This document shows positions 1 through 7,729 of a DNA stretch of 9,189 nt, one piece after another. A model generated the notes under the pieces. It saw only the letters and a program-made list of their open reading frames with translations, made no database searches and had not been told where the DNA came from. The position numbers and the translations under genes were made by a program. This DNA is from an uncultured Gemella sp. (GTDB lineage: Bacteria; Bacillota; Bacilli; Staphylococcales; Gemellaceae): positions 1-9,189 of the forward strand of contig CAKMQO010000171.1 of assembly GCA_927911695.1 (NCBI GenBank), in the 5' to 3' direction. Position 1 is the first letter of the stretch. Every line of letters starts with the position of its first letter.

Positions 1-128
1 TCTAACTTCCCAACATGCTTTACTAATTCAACAAAATCCTTTGCTGATTCAATATTTTAACTTTTCTTTTAAATCTTCTATACTTAAAACTTTTTCTTCT
101 TTAAATATTTTTCAATTTTTTCTAACAT
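1..128 (-). CDS. rnr: Ribonuclease R, N-terminal part; runs off the left edge; frame disturbed twice
   Basis: RNase R is a cytoplasmic 3'-to-5' exoribonuclease that degrades structured RNA and works with SmpB/tmRNA. Only about the first 43 codons, part of the N-terminal helix-turn-helix region, are present. The ATG at 128-126 follows a strong AAGGAGG site (140-134). Read strictly from it, the frame stops after 14 codons. Shifting at the T run 100-102 (one base short) and at the T run 55-58 (one base long) gives MLEKIEKYLK, EEKVLSIEDLKEKL, then NIESAKDFVELVKHVGKL. The last two segments resemble the RNase R start, where an SxEDL-type helix is followed by DFxELVKxxxKLE. Position downstream of secG fits the common secG-rnr-smpB order in Bacilli. 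Seen: start, ribosome site, three frame-shifted segments. Inferred: gene identity from a short segment plus context. A short unrelated peptide is the alternative. Confidence 0.6.
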
Positions 129-147
129 ATAATCCTCCTTAATTTAG

Positions 148-176
148 ATTATACAACATATAATTATTTCTATAAA
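148..176 (-). promoter_or_regulatory. Possible sigma-A promoter for rnr
   Basis: On the minus strand a perfect TATAAT (153-148) is preceded by a 17-base spacer and TTTATA (176-171, four of six matches to TTGACA). It lies between the secG terminator and the rnr ribosome site. The predicted transcript would begin only a few bases before the AAGGAGG site, giving a very short leader. The -35 overlaps the terminator's T tract. Confidence 0.4.
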
Positions 177-210
177 AATAAACCTAAAATGAAATTACAT
201 TTTAGGTTTA
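174..210 (-). terminator. Rho-independent terminator after secG
   Basis: A perfect 13-bp inverted repeat (179-191 and 198-210, arms TAAACCTAAAATG / CATTTTAGGTTTA) with a six-base loop is followed on the minus strand by TTTTT (178-174). It starts 12 bases after the corrected secG stop codon at 224-222, which is normal spacing for an intrinsic terminator. Confidence 0.87.
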
Positions 211-221
211 TAATCTTTAGT

Positions 222-451
222 CTATAATTTAACCAAGTAAGACACACTAGTGATATAAAAAATATTAGTCCTAGTACTACTGTAATTCTTTGTAAAACTA
301 ATTCAGCACCTCTTACTTTTTGTTTTCCAAACAGTTCTTCTGCTCCACCAGTTAATCCAGATAGACCTCCAGATTTACTTTCTTGTAATAAAACTACTAC
401 AATTAGCAGAATACTGCTCACTATTGCAATTGTCATTAAAAAAGTGTGCAT
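222..451 (-). CDS. secG: SecG, preprotein translocase subunit (3' end frame disturbed)
   Basis: SecG is the small auxiliary subunit of the SecYEG channel in the cytoplasmic membrane and aids SecA-driven protein export. The sequence shows two membrane segments (about residues 3-23 and 55-73) separated by the conserved cytoplasmic loop with LLQESKSGGLSG, GGAEELFGKQK and RG. The C-terminal stretch LIFFISLVCLTWL aligns well with staphylococcal SecG. The ATG at 451 follows GGAGG with a five-base gap. Read literally, the frame continues to a TAG at 172-170, through the whole terminator hairpin, giving 93 residues. Adding one base to the T run 228-230 ends the protein at a TAG (224-222) as ...LTWLKL, 76 residues, the usual family length. 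The shorter form is therefore preferred. It has its own ribosome site and terminator and appears to be a single-gene unit. Confidence 0.9.
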
Positions 452-493
452 ACTCTCCTCCTAAAATAATCATTCGTTAATACAATACAACTT

Positions 494-525
494 ATATTAA
501 CACATTTTTTCAAAAAAAGCAAATT
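494..525 (-). promoter_or_regulatory. Weak candidate promoter for secG
   Basis: Minus-strand reading gives TTGCTT, a spacer of about 17 bases, and TGT-TAATAT with an extended -10 TG. It is located between the yacL stop and the secG ribosome site. Matches are modest (three of six and four of six), so this is only a candidate. Coordinates are approximate to a few bases. Confidence 0.25.
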
Positions 526-527
526 TA

Positions 528-1610
528 TTAAACAATCTTAGTGAAGATAATTCTTCCTGAAGATGTTTGTAAGACACTTTGTACTTCTACTTCAACAGTT
601 TTACCAACTGAACGTTTCCCATTTTCAACGACAATCATTGTCCCATCTTCAGTATAAGCCACACCCTGATTATTTTCTTTACCTTCTCTTAAAACTTGAA
701 CTTTCAATCTTTCCCCTGTTGTTAACATCGGTTTAACAGCGTTACTTAAATCATTTACATTTAAAACTTTAATCGCCTGTAAAGTAGCAAGTTTATTAAG
801 GTTATAATCAGTTGTAATAATAGCACATTTGTATTTTAAAGCATAATCTATTAATAAATTATCAACACCCTTATGCTCATTATATTTGTACTTGTTATCA
901 ATTTCAAGATCAATTTCTCTCATTTTTGAAGATGCTCAACACAATCTAAGCCTAATCGACCTTTGGCACGTTTTAATGGATCTTCTGAATCAGAAATCAG
1001 TTGTAATTCTTTTAGAACAAATTCTGGAACAATAATCTTACCTTCTAAAAAACCAGTTTTCGCAACATCTTGAATACGTGAATCAATTAATGCACTCGTA
1101 TCTACAACTTTTGATAAAATTTTCTTTGTGTTAACTTTTGGTTCTTTTTCTTTAGGTTTGTTCCCAAATTTGAATGCCGTAAAGATATTTAAAAATTCTC
1201 CTTCACGTCTATATCCTAATACCAATCCTAAGTATCCAAAGACAATATATACTACAGCGGAAATAATTCTTCCCATTATTCCTGCACCTGCTATAACATC
1301 TACCCCTGATGAAAGTAAACTTGCTAGGAGAAGACCAAGAATTAATCCAATAGTAGTAAATACAATTTTTTGGATTGGTGTATTTGTTAGACGATCTTCG
1401 ATTCTTTTTAACATTGCTACGAATCTATCTGAAAATAATAAAGACACTAATACAAAAAACTACTGTAGTTCCAATTGTAACAATAAGTCTTAACATCGTC
1501 TCACTCAATGATGCAAAAATATTATAGTATATCAATGCACTAGTTGAAAGTGTTCCTACTGTTATTCCTAGAAAAAAAGGAAATAATAATTAAAAACTTT
1601 TTTTCAACAT
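528..1610 (-). CDS. yacL: YacL-type membrane-anchored PIN-TRAM protein, frame disturbed at four A/T runs
   Basis: A member of the YacL family: four N-terminal membrane segments, then a PIN nuclease-like domain and a C-terminal TRAM RNA-binding domain. The cellular role is poorly defined. With corrected frames it is about 360 residues (Bacillus subtilis YacL is about 366). PIN motifs are VVDTSALID (D170), VLKELQLISDS (E201), VDNLL (D250) and ITTDYNLNKL (D268), so all expected metal-binding acids are present. The TRAM domain (about 290-355) has NQGVAYTEDGTMIVVENG and SVLQTSSGR. The start ATG at 1610 follows AAGGAG with nine bases between. The literal sequence stops at codon 7. Frames join if lengths change at the runs 1598-1604 and 1572-1578 (opposite changes), 1454-1459 (one too long) and 923-927 (one too short). 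The order after radA matches Bacillus, except that disA is not between them. Family assignment is certain; intactness depends on the sequence quality. Confidence 0.88.
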
Positions 1611-1689
1611 AAAAAATCACTCCTTTTATTATTTAATTTGAAATATAAAATTATTAATAATGCTTTAATAATAATACATTAGAAAGTAT

Positions 1690-1708
1690 AGAGATATAAA
1701 ACATCTCT
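1690..1708 (-). other. Small hairpin upstream of yacL
   Basis: AGAGAT and ATCTCT (1690-1695 and 1703-1708) form a 6-bp stem with a 7-base loop, and TATA/TATA can extend it across a bulge. It lies in the 244-base gap between radA and yacL. No T tract follows, so it is not a terminator on either strand. Two TAGAAT hexamers (minus strand, about 1713-1730) beside it resemble -10 boxes, but no convincing -35 is at the right distance. Confidence 0.3.
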
Positions 1709-1803
1709 CCTATATTCTACTACATTCTACTTAAAATTAACATAACTAAATCAAAAAAATTAAAGTTTTTTTAAAATATTTTTATAAATTAAAATACTAA
1801 GAA

Positions 1804-1842
1804 ATGAATAAAGAAAATACATCTAGTTTTCTCTCTATTCAT
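1804..1842 (-). terminator. Weak terminator-like stem-loop after radA
   Basis: An imperfect inverted repeat (1804-1817 with 1827-1842, about 14 paired bases and a two-base bulge, nine-base loop) starts 12 bases downstream of the radA stop codon on the minus strand. The following bases are only moderately T-rich (TTTCTTAGTATTTT), so it may end the ctsR-clpC-radA transcript only partly. Confidence 0.35.
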
Positions 1843-1854
1843 CTCTTATATTTA

Positions 1855-3237
1855 TTAAAATACATTACTGAAGGCTATATCTAAGCACTCTCTAATATCC
1901 TTTACAGGAACTATCTCAATCCCGTCAGGAAAATCAGAATTCTTCATATTTCCTACTGGTACAATTACACGTTTAAAACCGTGTTTTTTTGCCTCATTGA
2001 TTCTTTGTTCAATTCTGCTAACTCTTCTAACTTCTCCTGTTAAGCCAACTTCTCCAATGAAACAATCATTCATGTTTACAGCTATATCTTTAAAACTAGA
2101 AGCCACTGCCATAACTACTCCTAAATCTACTGCCGGATCATCAATCTTAACTCCACCAGAGACTTTAACATAAACATCTTGTTGTTGTAATAAATAACCA
2201 GCTTTTTTCTCTAATACAGCCATTAGTAATATTAACTTATTATACTCTAATCCAGTCGAAATTCTTCGCGGATTATTAAAAGCTGTTGGTGTAGTTAATG
2301 ATTGTATTTCTACAAGAAGTGGTCTACTGCCTTCCATAGTACTAATTATAGTCGCTCCAGCAAGATTTTTACTTCTTTCTTCTAAAAACATTTGAGACGG
2401 GTTAGCTAAATCTTCTAATCCACTATGTTTCATCTCAAAAATTCCAATTTCATTAGTTGAACCAAAACGGTTTTTAACCGCTCTAAGTATTCGATAACTA
2501 TGTTGACCCTCACCTTCAAAATACAGAACTGTATCTACCATATGTTCTAACATACGTGGACCCGCAATAGTTCCTTCCTTAGTAACATGCCCAACTATAA
2601 ATATTGCTATATTTAAACTCTTAGCAATTTTCATCAATTGTTGAGTACATTCTCTAACCTGAGTAATACTACCTGGAGAATTTTCCATATTAGGATTATA
2701 AATTGTCTGAATTGAATCAATTACTAAAAACTGAGGTTTTATTTTTTTTACCACTTGATAAATTAAATTAAGATCAGTCTGTGCATAAACAAAAAGTTCA
2801 TCTGTATTATTCTTTAATCTATCAGCTCTTATTTTAACCTGTCTTACTGACTCTTCCCCAGTTACATATAGCACATCATGTTCTTTTGCTAAGTATGCTG
2901 AAATCTGTAGAAGTAATGTAGATTTCCCAATACCTGGATCTCCTCCTAAAAGTACTAATGATCCTCCTACAACTCCTCCACCTAAGACCCTGTTTAATTC
3001 ACCACTATCAGTAAGTGTTCGAGGTACATCCTGTGTAGAAACTGATTTTAGTTTCCCAGCTTCTACACGCTCTGTATCGTTTGTTTTAACTTCAAATTCT
3101 GTATGTTTTGTCGCTTTTTTTGTTTCGACTACTTCTTCCATAGATGCCCATTTTTTACAATTTGGACATCTCCCCATATATTTCAAACTTTGGTAACCGC
3201 AGGCATTACATTCGTATTTAACATTTACCTTAGCCAT
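1855..3237 (-). CDS. radA: RadA/Sms, DNA repair ATPase
   Basis: RadA is a RecA-like ATPase and DNA helicase that helps process and migrate recombination intermediates at stalled forks. The 460-residue protein is complete. It has a four-cysteine zinc finger (C10, C13, C24, C27), Walker A GGDPGIGKST (98-107), Walker B LVIDSIQT (171-178), the RadA-specific KNRFG motif (255-259) and a Lon-protease-like C-terminal domain (from about 280, with KIDDPAVDLGV and GEVGLTGEVRRV). Length matches the family. The ATG at 3237 lies two bases after the clpC stop, and the ribosome site AGAGG overlaps the last clpC codons, so the two are probably translationally coupled. It is expected to be transcribed from the CtsR-controlled promoter upstream of ctsR. 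No frame problems are seen, unlike its neighbours clpC and yacL. Confidence 0.97.
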   Translation of the reverse strand: MAKVNVKYECNACGYQSLKYMGRCPNCKKWASMEEVVETKKATKHTEFEVKTNDTERVEAGKLKSVSTQDVPRTLTDSGELNRVLGGGVVGGSLVLLGGDPGIGKSTLLLQISAYLAKEHDVLYVTGEESVRQVKIRADRLKNNTDELFVYAQTDLNLIYQVVKKIKPQFLVIDSIQTIYNPNMENSPGSITQVRECTQQLMKIAKSLNIAIFIVGHVTKEGTIAGPRMLEHMVDTVLYFEGEGQHSYRILRAVKNRFGSTNEIGIFEMKHSGLEDLANPSQMFLEERSKNLAGATIISTMEGSRPLLVEIQSLTTPTAFNNPRRISTGLEYNKLILLMAVLEKKAGYLLQQQDVYVKVSGGVKIDDPAVDLGVVMAVASSFKDIAVNMNDCFIGEVGLTGEVRRVSRIEQRINEAKKHGFKRVIVPVGNMKNSDFPDGIEIVPVKDIRECLDIAFSNVF

Positions 3238-3239
3238 AA

Positions 3240-5714
3240 CTACCTCTTAGTCTTCTTTACAACAAAACTATCTCTCTTATAATCAATATTGATTGTTCCT
3301 GTTAATTCAGGATTTTGTAACAGTTCTTCACTTAGTAAATCTTCAATATTTTTTTGAATACTTCGTTTTAATGGACGAGCTCCGTATTCTTTTATACTAC
3401 CATCTTCAACAATTTTAGCCATTGCTTTTTTCGTAAGTTTAATAGTGATATTTCTATCTTCTAATCTCTTAGATAGACCATCTATTAGTAATTCAGAAAT
3501 TTTTTTCCAACTCTTCTTTTTCTAGAGTTTTGAAGACGATTATATCATCAATCCTATTTAAGAATTCTGGACGATATTGTTTTTTCAATGCTTCCATCAT
3601 AGTGTTTTGAACATTCTTATAATCATTCTTAATAGAATCACTACCTCCAAAACCTACAAATTTTTGATCATTAAGTTCACTAACTCCGACATTTGAAGTC
3701 ATTATAATAATTGTATTTTTAAAATCAATTACGCGTCCTGATGCATCAGTTAAACGCCCATCATCTAGTACTTGTAGAAGGATATTAAAGATTGATGGGT
3801 GAGCTTTTTCAATTTCGTCAAATAGAACTACTGAATATGGTTTTTGACGAACCTGTTCAGATAATTGTCCTGCTTCTTCATATCCAACGTATCCTGGAGG
3901 CGCTCCTACCAATCTACTAATAGAGTGCGGTTCCATATATTCACTCATATCTATACGAATCATATTATCTTCTGAGCTAAATAAAGCTTCTGATAAACTT
4001 TTAGCAAGTTCTGTTTTCCCTACTCCTGTAGGTCCTAGGAAAATAAAACTTCCTATTGGTCTGTTTGGTGCTTTAAATCCGCTTCTTGCTCTTCTAACAG
4101 CTTTAGCTAAACTAACTACAGCCTCATCCTGCCCAATAACTCTCTTATGTAAAATTTCTTCTAGTTTTAGCAGACGTTCACTTTCAGATTCTGTTAATTT
4201 TGTGACTGGAACTCCTGTCCAAGCTGCAAGAACTTCTGCTATGTGTTCAGAAGTAATCTTAATTTTATCTTTTGATAAGCTGTCTTGCCAAGAAATTTTG
4301 AATTCTTCAATTTTACTAATTACCTTATTAACTTCATCACGTTTTTAGCTGCTATTTCAAATTCTTGGTTAATAACAGCTCTGTCTTTTTCTTTATTTAA
4401 TCGAGTAAGCTCGTCTTCATACTCTTTTAATTTATCTGGTGATTTATAATATCTTAGTTTAACTTTAGAACATGCCTCATCTATTAAATCTATTGCTTTA
4501 TCAGGTAGACATCTGTCTGTAATATAAGTTGTACTTAATTTTACAGCTGAGCAAATTGCTTCATCTAATATTTCTACATCATGATGTTCTTCATATTTAT
4601 GTCGTAGTCCTTCAAGAATTTTAATAGAATCTTCAGTACTTGGTTCTTCAACCTTAATTGGTTGGAAACGACGTTCTAAGGCTGCATCTTTTTCAAAATA
4701 TTTTCTGTATTCTTCAGTTGTTGTAGCACCGATACATTGAATTAAACCACGAGATAAGGCAGGTTTAAGAATATTTGATGCATCAGCACTTCCTTCACTA
4801 CCACCAGCTCCAATAATCGTATGAATTTCATCTATGAATAAAATAATATCTCCTGCATCTTCAATCTCTGCAATTATATTTTTTAATCTTTCTTCAAATT
4901 CACCACGATATTTAGTACCAGCAAGTAATGTACCCATATCTAATACCATTACTCTCTTTCCTAATAAATTACTAGGAACATTCTGCGAAACGATTCTTTC
5001 TGCTAAACCTTCAACTATGGCTGTTTTCCCTACTCCAGGTTCTCCAATTAATACAGGATTATTTTTAGTACGTCTATTTAAAATTTCGATCATACGCGTA
5101 ATTTCTTTATCACGTGCTAATACAGGATCTAGTTTATTATTAAATGCATCTCTAGTTAAATCTTTCGCTAAAGAATTTAATGTTTTAGTTTTTGAGGAAC
5201 TATTCTCAGATTCTGCAATTTTTTTAAATCCTTCATACAATTTAGATACCAATGCATGGTTCTTTTTCACTAAATCAAATAATTCATCAACCAAAGCATC
5301 AACATTTATTCCTAATTTATCAGTTAATAAACGTACAGCTGTACCAGTCTCTTCTTCGAGTAAAGATAATAACAAGTGTTCACTAGTAACAACAAAACTA
5401 GAAGTATCGTCGGCATATCTTTGACTATTTTCTATCGTTCTAACTGCTCCATTTGTATAATCTATTTTCATTAAAACATTACGATAAAAATCAGTTCCTT
5501 CTAATTCTGCTTCATAAAAGTCTACTACACTTTTTCTAAAATCATCATAGTAAACACCATGCCTGTTAAGCACCTTACAAGATATAGTATTTTGCATGCT
5601 TAACATAGCTAATAATAAATGTTCTGTTCCTACAGCTTTAACTCCAAAATCATTTGCTTCTTCTTTTGCTGTTGTTAATACCATAAGGGCCGTTTCATTA
5701 AATCTTATATACAT
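3240..5714 (-). CDS. clpC: ClpC, AAA+ unfoldase of the ClpCP protease; two compensating frame disturbances
   Basis: ClpC is the Hsp100 unfoldase that delivers proteins to the ClpP peptidase in general and stress proteolysis. Corrected, it has about 824 residues (B. subtilis ClpC about 810). Visible are two N-domain repeats (GTEHLLLAM at 29 and [10 protein letters not shown] at 110), D1 Walker A GEPGVGKT (224-231) and Walker B ILFIDEI (291-297), a middle UVR-like segment QEFEIAAK (450), D2 Walker A GPTGVGKT (about 561-568), GYVGYE, Walker B VVLFDEI (about 629-635), the ClpP-binding VGF loop (in KFVGFGG) and sensor-2 EYGARPLKR. The reading frame breaks at the T run 4342-4346 (one base short, inside the UVR segment) and at 3500-3506 (one base long, near the C terminus). 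Fixing both gives continuous homology. The intervening 3493-4345 region reads cleanly in one frame. The start ATG is four bases after the ctsR stop. Confidence 0.95.
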
Positions 5715-5718
5715 AACA

Positions 5719-6240
5719 TCATCCCCTTTTATTATATTTTATATTTGTTAAGAATCTTATTGTTAGATCCTTTATATTTGCTTTGGTTTGATTAATCATT
5801 TCTTCGGTACTATTTTCATCAATATAATCTATAAATTGATTATGAACCGCTGTAACAATTTCTATACTATCTATAAAATGATTATAATCAAATTTATCAA
5901 TATACTCTTTATCCAGTAGTATTTTAGCTAATCTAATAGCCTCTTCTATTTCAACTATCTCATTCTCTACTGTCTCAATTAAATAATCAATGTAGTCTTT
6001 ATTTGCGTGAAGAGTTATTTTGGTGATTCTGATGAATCCACCTCCACCTCGCTTACTCTCAATTATAAATCCGTGTTCTGGTGTAAATCTTGTCTTTATT
6101 ACATAGTTTAATTGAGATGGTACACAGTCAAATTTTTGTGCAACGTTACTTCTTTTTATAATTATATGATCTTCTGAAGCCTCATTAAATAAGCTCATAA
6201 TATATTGTTCAAGTATATCAGTCATATTACTATTATTCAT
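5719..6240 (-). CDS. ctsR: CtsR, heat-shock repressor of class III stress genes
   Basis: CtsR is a dimeric winged-helix repressor that binds tandem heptads in clp promoters and releases DNA on heating. The N-terminal part shows [25 protein letters not shown] (about residues 31-55, recognition helix) and the wing [12 protein letters not shown], whose glycines 65-68 form the thermosensing loop. The C-terminal dimerisation and regulatory domain is weakly conserved. At 173 residues it is longer than the roughly 155 of B. subtilis. The ATG at 6240 has AAGGAGG seven bases upstream. A second in-frame ATG at codon 6 is less well placed. A CtsR operator in its own promoter shows autoregulation of ctsR-clpC-radA. 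The genes for McsA and McsB, which lie between ctsR and clpC in Bacillus, are absent here; ctsR and clpC are only four bases apart. Confidence 0.95.
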   Translation of the reverse strand: MNNSNMTDILEQYIMSLFNEASEDHIIIKRSNVAQKFDCVPSQLNYVIKTRFTPEHGFIIESKRGGGGFIRITKITLHANKDYIDYLIETVENEIVEIEEAIRLAKILLDKEYIDKFDYNHFIDSIEIVTAVHNQFIDYIDENSTEEMINQTKANIKDLTIRFLTNIKYNKRG

Positions 6241-6255
6241 AAGAGCACCTCCTTT

Positions 6256-6272
6256 ATTGACTAAAATTGACC
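6256..6272 (-). promoter_or_regulatory. CtsR operator (tandem heptads)
   Basis: The minus strand reads GGTCAAT-TTT-AGTCAAT, two direct heptads three bases apart, close to the known CtsR box (A/GGTCAAA, three bases, A/GGTCAAA). The last A of each heptad is T here. It starts 8 bases downstream of the -10 box and ends just before the ctsR ribosome site, so bound repressor would cover the transcription start. Confidence 0.88.
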
Positions 6273-6280
6273 TTTATTAA

Positions 6281-6309
6281 ATTATACTACATCTACAATA
6301 TTTTGTACA
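6281..6309 (-). promoter_or_regulatory. Sigma-A type promoter of ctsR-clpC-radA
   Basis: A perfect TATAAT (6286-6281) is 17 bases downstream of TGTACA (6309-6304, four of six matches to TTGACA). The predicted start point is near 6275, immediately before the CtsR operator. This is the arrangement expected for a CtsR-repressed housekeeping promoter. Confidence 0.75.
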
Positions 6310-6341
6310 CAAAAAACACTGATTTTTAGGCATATATAGAT

Positions 6342-6400
6342 AAAAAAAGAACGACTCAAAAATTATGATTTAAAAAAAATCTATTCTTCTTGAGTCATCC
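6342..6400 (-). terminator. Rho-independent terminator after pbuX
   Basis: On the minus strand GGATGACTCAA (6400-6390) pairs with TTGAGTCGTTC (6359-6349): 11 pairs including two G-U wobbles. Seven T residues (6348-6342) follow directly. The large loop contains a second small stem (GATTT/AAATC). It insulates the ctsR operon from pbuX readthrough. Confidence 0.78.
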
Positions 6401-6457
6401 ATTATAATTCTATTTTCTAATTAAAGTATTTAGATTAAAAAATATTTATCTTTATAG

Positions 6458-7720
6458 TTAGTTGTTTTTTTGTTTTGATTTTCTATTAAAAATCAGATTC
6501 ATTACAATCGCAACAATTGTACCTAAAACAATACCACTATCAGTAAACATACGGATAAAGCTTGGTAATTGAGCAAATGCTGTAGGAACTGTTGTTACAC
6601 CTAATCCTAAACCAACAGAACAAGCAATTATCATAAGATTTTCTTGTTTAGCAAAATCAGTGTTCCCTAACATTTTCACACCATATGCAAGTACCATACC
6701 AAACATACTAATCATTGCCCCACCTAGTACTGGTTGAGGTACGATTGTAGCTAAAGCACCAATTTTTGGGATTGATCCAAAAACTAGAAGTAACAGTACC
6801 ATTACATACATTACTTTTTTACTTTTTACTCCTGATATTTGTACTAGACCTACGTTTTGAGAATAAGTAGTATATGGAAAGGCATTTACTAATGATCCAA
6901 TCATAACCGCTAATCCTTCTGCTAAATATCCTCTTCTTAAATCAGGTTCTTTAACCTCTTGATTACAGATATTTCCTAGGGCATAATATACACCAGTCGA
7001 TTCAATCATACTAACTATTCCAACTATAACAAATGTTAAAATCGCACTTATATTGAATTCGAAACTAGCGAACTTAAGTGGTGTTGGATGTTGGAACCAA
7101 CCTGCTTGAGTAACTTCTGTTAAACTTACCATTCCCATAAAACTAGCAATAACAGTTCCTGATACTAACCCTAATAAAATTGCTATTGATTGAATAAATC
7201 CAGTAGTAAATTTATAAATCACTAAAATAATTGCAAGCGTAATACATGCCAATACTATGTTTTTTGGATTTCCAAAATCTTTCGATCCTTGTCCACCTGC
7301 AATATAATTCATCGCAACTGGTACTAATGTAATACCTATAATTGTTACAACACTACCTGTAACTACTGGTGGGAATAACTTAGCCACCTTAGCAAAAAAT
7401 GGTGCTATTACAACTACCACTAGCCCTGAAACAAAAATTGCTCCATACATAGTTGGTAATCCTGAGTTATTTCCTATAGCTATCATCGGTGCAACTGCTG
7501 TGAAAGTACATCCAAGAACAACAGGTAACCCAATACCTGTAAATTTACCTTTATATACTTGTAAGAATGTTGCTACCCCACACATAAAAATATCAACTGA
7601 CACTAAATAAGTCGTTTGTTCTGCTGAAAGACCTAGACCTCCAGCAACAATTATCGGTACAATTACCGCTCCTGCGTACATCGCTAGTACGTGCTGTAAA
7701 CTTAAAATAAAAGTTTTCAA
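6458..7720 (-). CDS. pbuX: NCS2-family xanthine/purine permease
   Basis: A membrane nucleobase:cation symporter of the NCS2 (nucleobase-ascorbate) family, most like the PbuX xanthine permeases. The 420-residue protein is almost wholly hydrophobic with 12-14 membrane segments. Seen: QHVLAMYAGAVIVP in the first helix (conserved His10), SMIESTG with the conserved Glu240, and the family signature SQNVGLVQISGVKS (Q288, N289). The C terminus is basic (NRKSKQKNN). The start is taken as TTG at 7720, because AAGGAG lies nine bases upstream and no ATG exists between them. Substrate is assigned by family plus the guanine-type riboswitch in the leader; guanine or uric acid transport cannot be excluded from sequence alone. 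The usual partner xpt is not adjacent, so the gene appears monocistronic, ending at the terminator at 6400-6342. Confidence 0.92.
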   Translation of the reverse strand: MKTFILSLQHVLAMYAGAVIVPIIVAGGLGLSAEQTTYLVSVDIFMCGVATFLQVYKGKFTGIGLPVVLGCTFTAVAPMIAIGNNSGLPTMYGAIFVSGLVVVVIAPFFAKVAKLFPPVVTGSVVTIIGITLVPVAMNYIAGGQGSKDFGNPKNIVLACITLAIILVIYKFTTGFIQSIAILLGLVSGTVIASFMGMVSLTEVTQAGWFQHPTPLKFASFEFNISAILTFVIVGIVSMIESTGVYYALGNICNQEVKEPDLRRGYLAEGLAVMIGSLVNAFPYTTYSQNVGLVQISGVKSKKVMYVMVLLLLVFGSIPKIGALATIVPQPVLGGAMISMFGMVLAYGVKMLGNTDFAKQENLMIIACSVGLGLGVTTVPTAFAQLPSFIRMFTDSGIVLGTIVAIVMNLIFNRKSKQKNN

Positions 7721-7729
7721 GATTCTTTT

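Noticed and set aside
920..1447. Reading the two large halves of yacL as separate genes (membrane-PIN part and TRAM part)
   Set aside because: The PIN domain itself is split between them and one base restores a single continuous protein, so two genes are not credible.
1128..1493. Plus-strand open frame of 121 codons
   Set aside because: It is antisense to yacL, has no ribosome site, and its translation shows no family features; a shadow of the real gene.
4834..5424. Plus-strand open frame of 196 codons
   Set aside because: Antisense to conserved clpC ATPase motifs; composition is the mirror of the real gene and there is no ribosome site.
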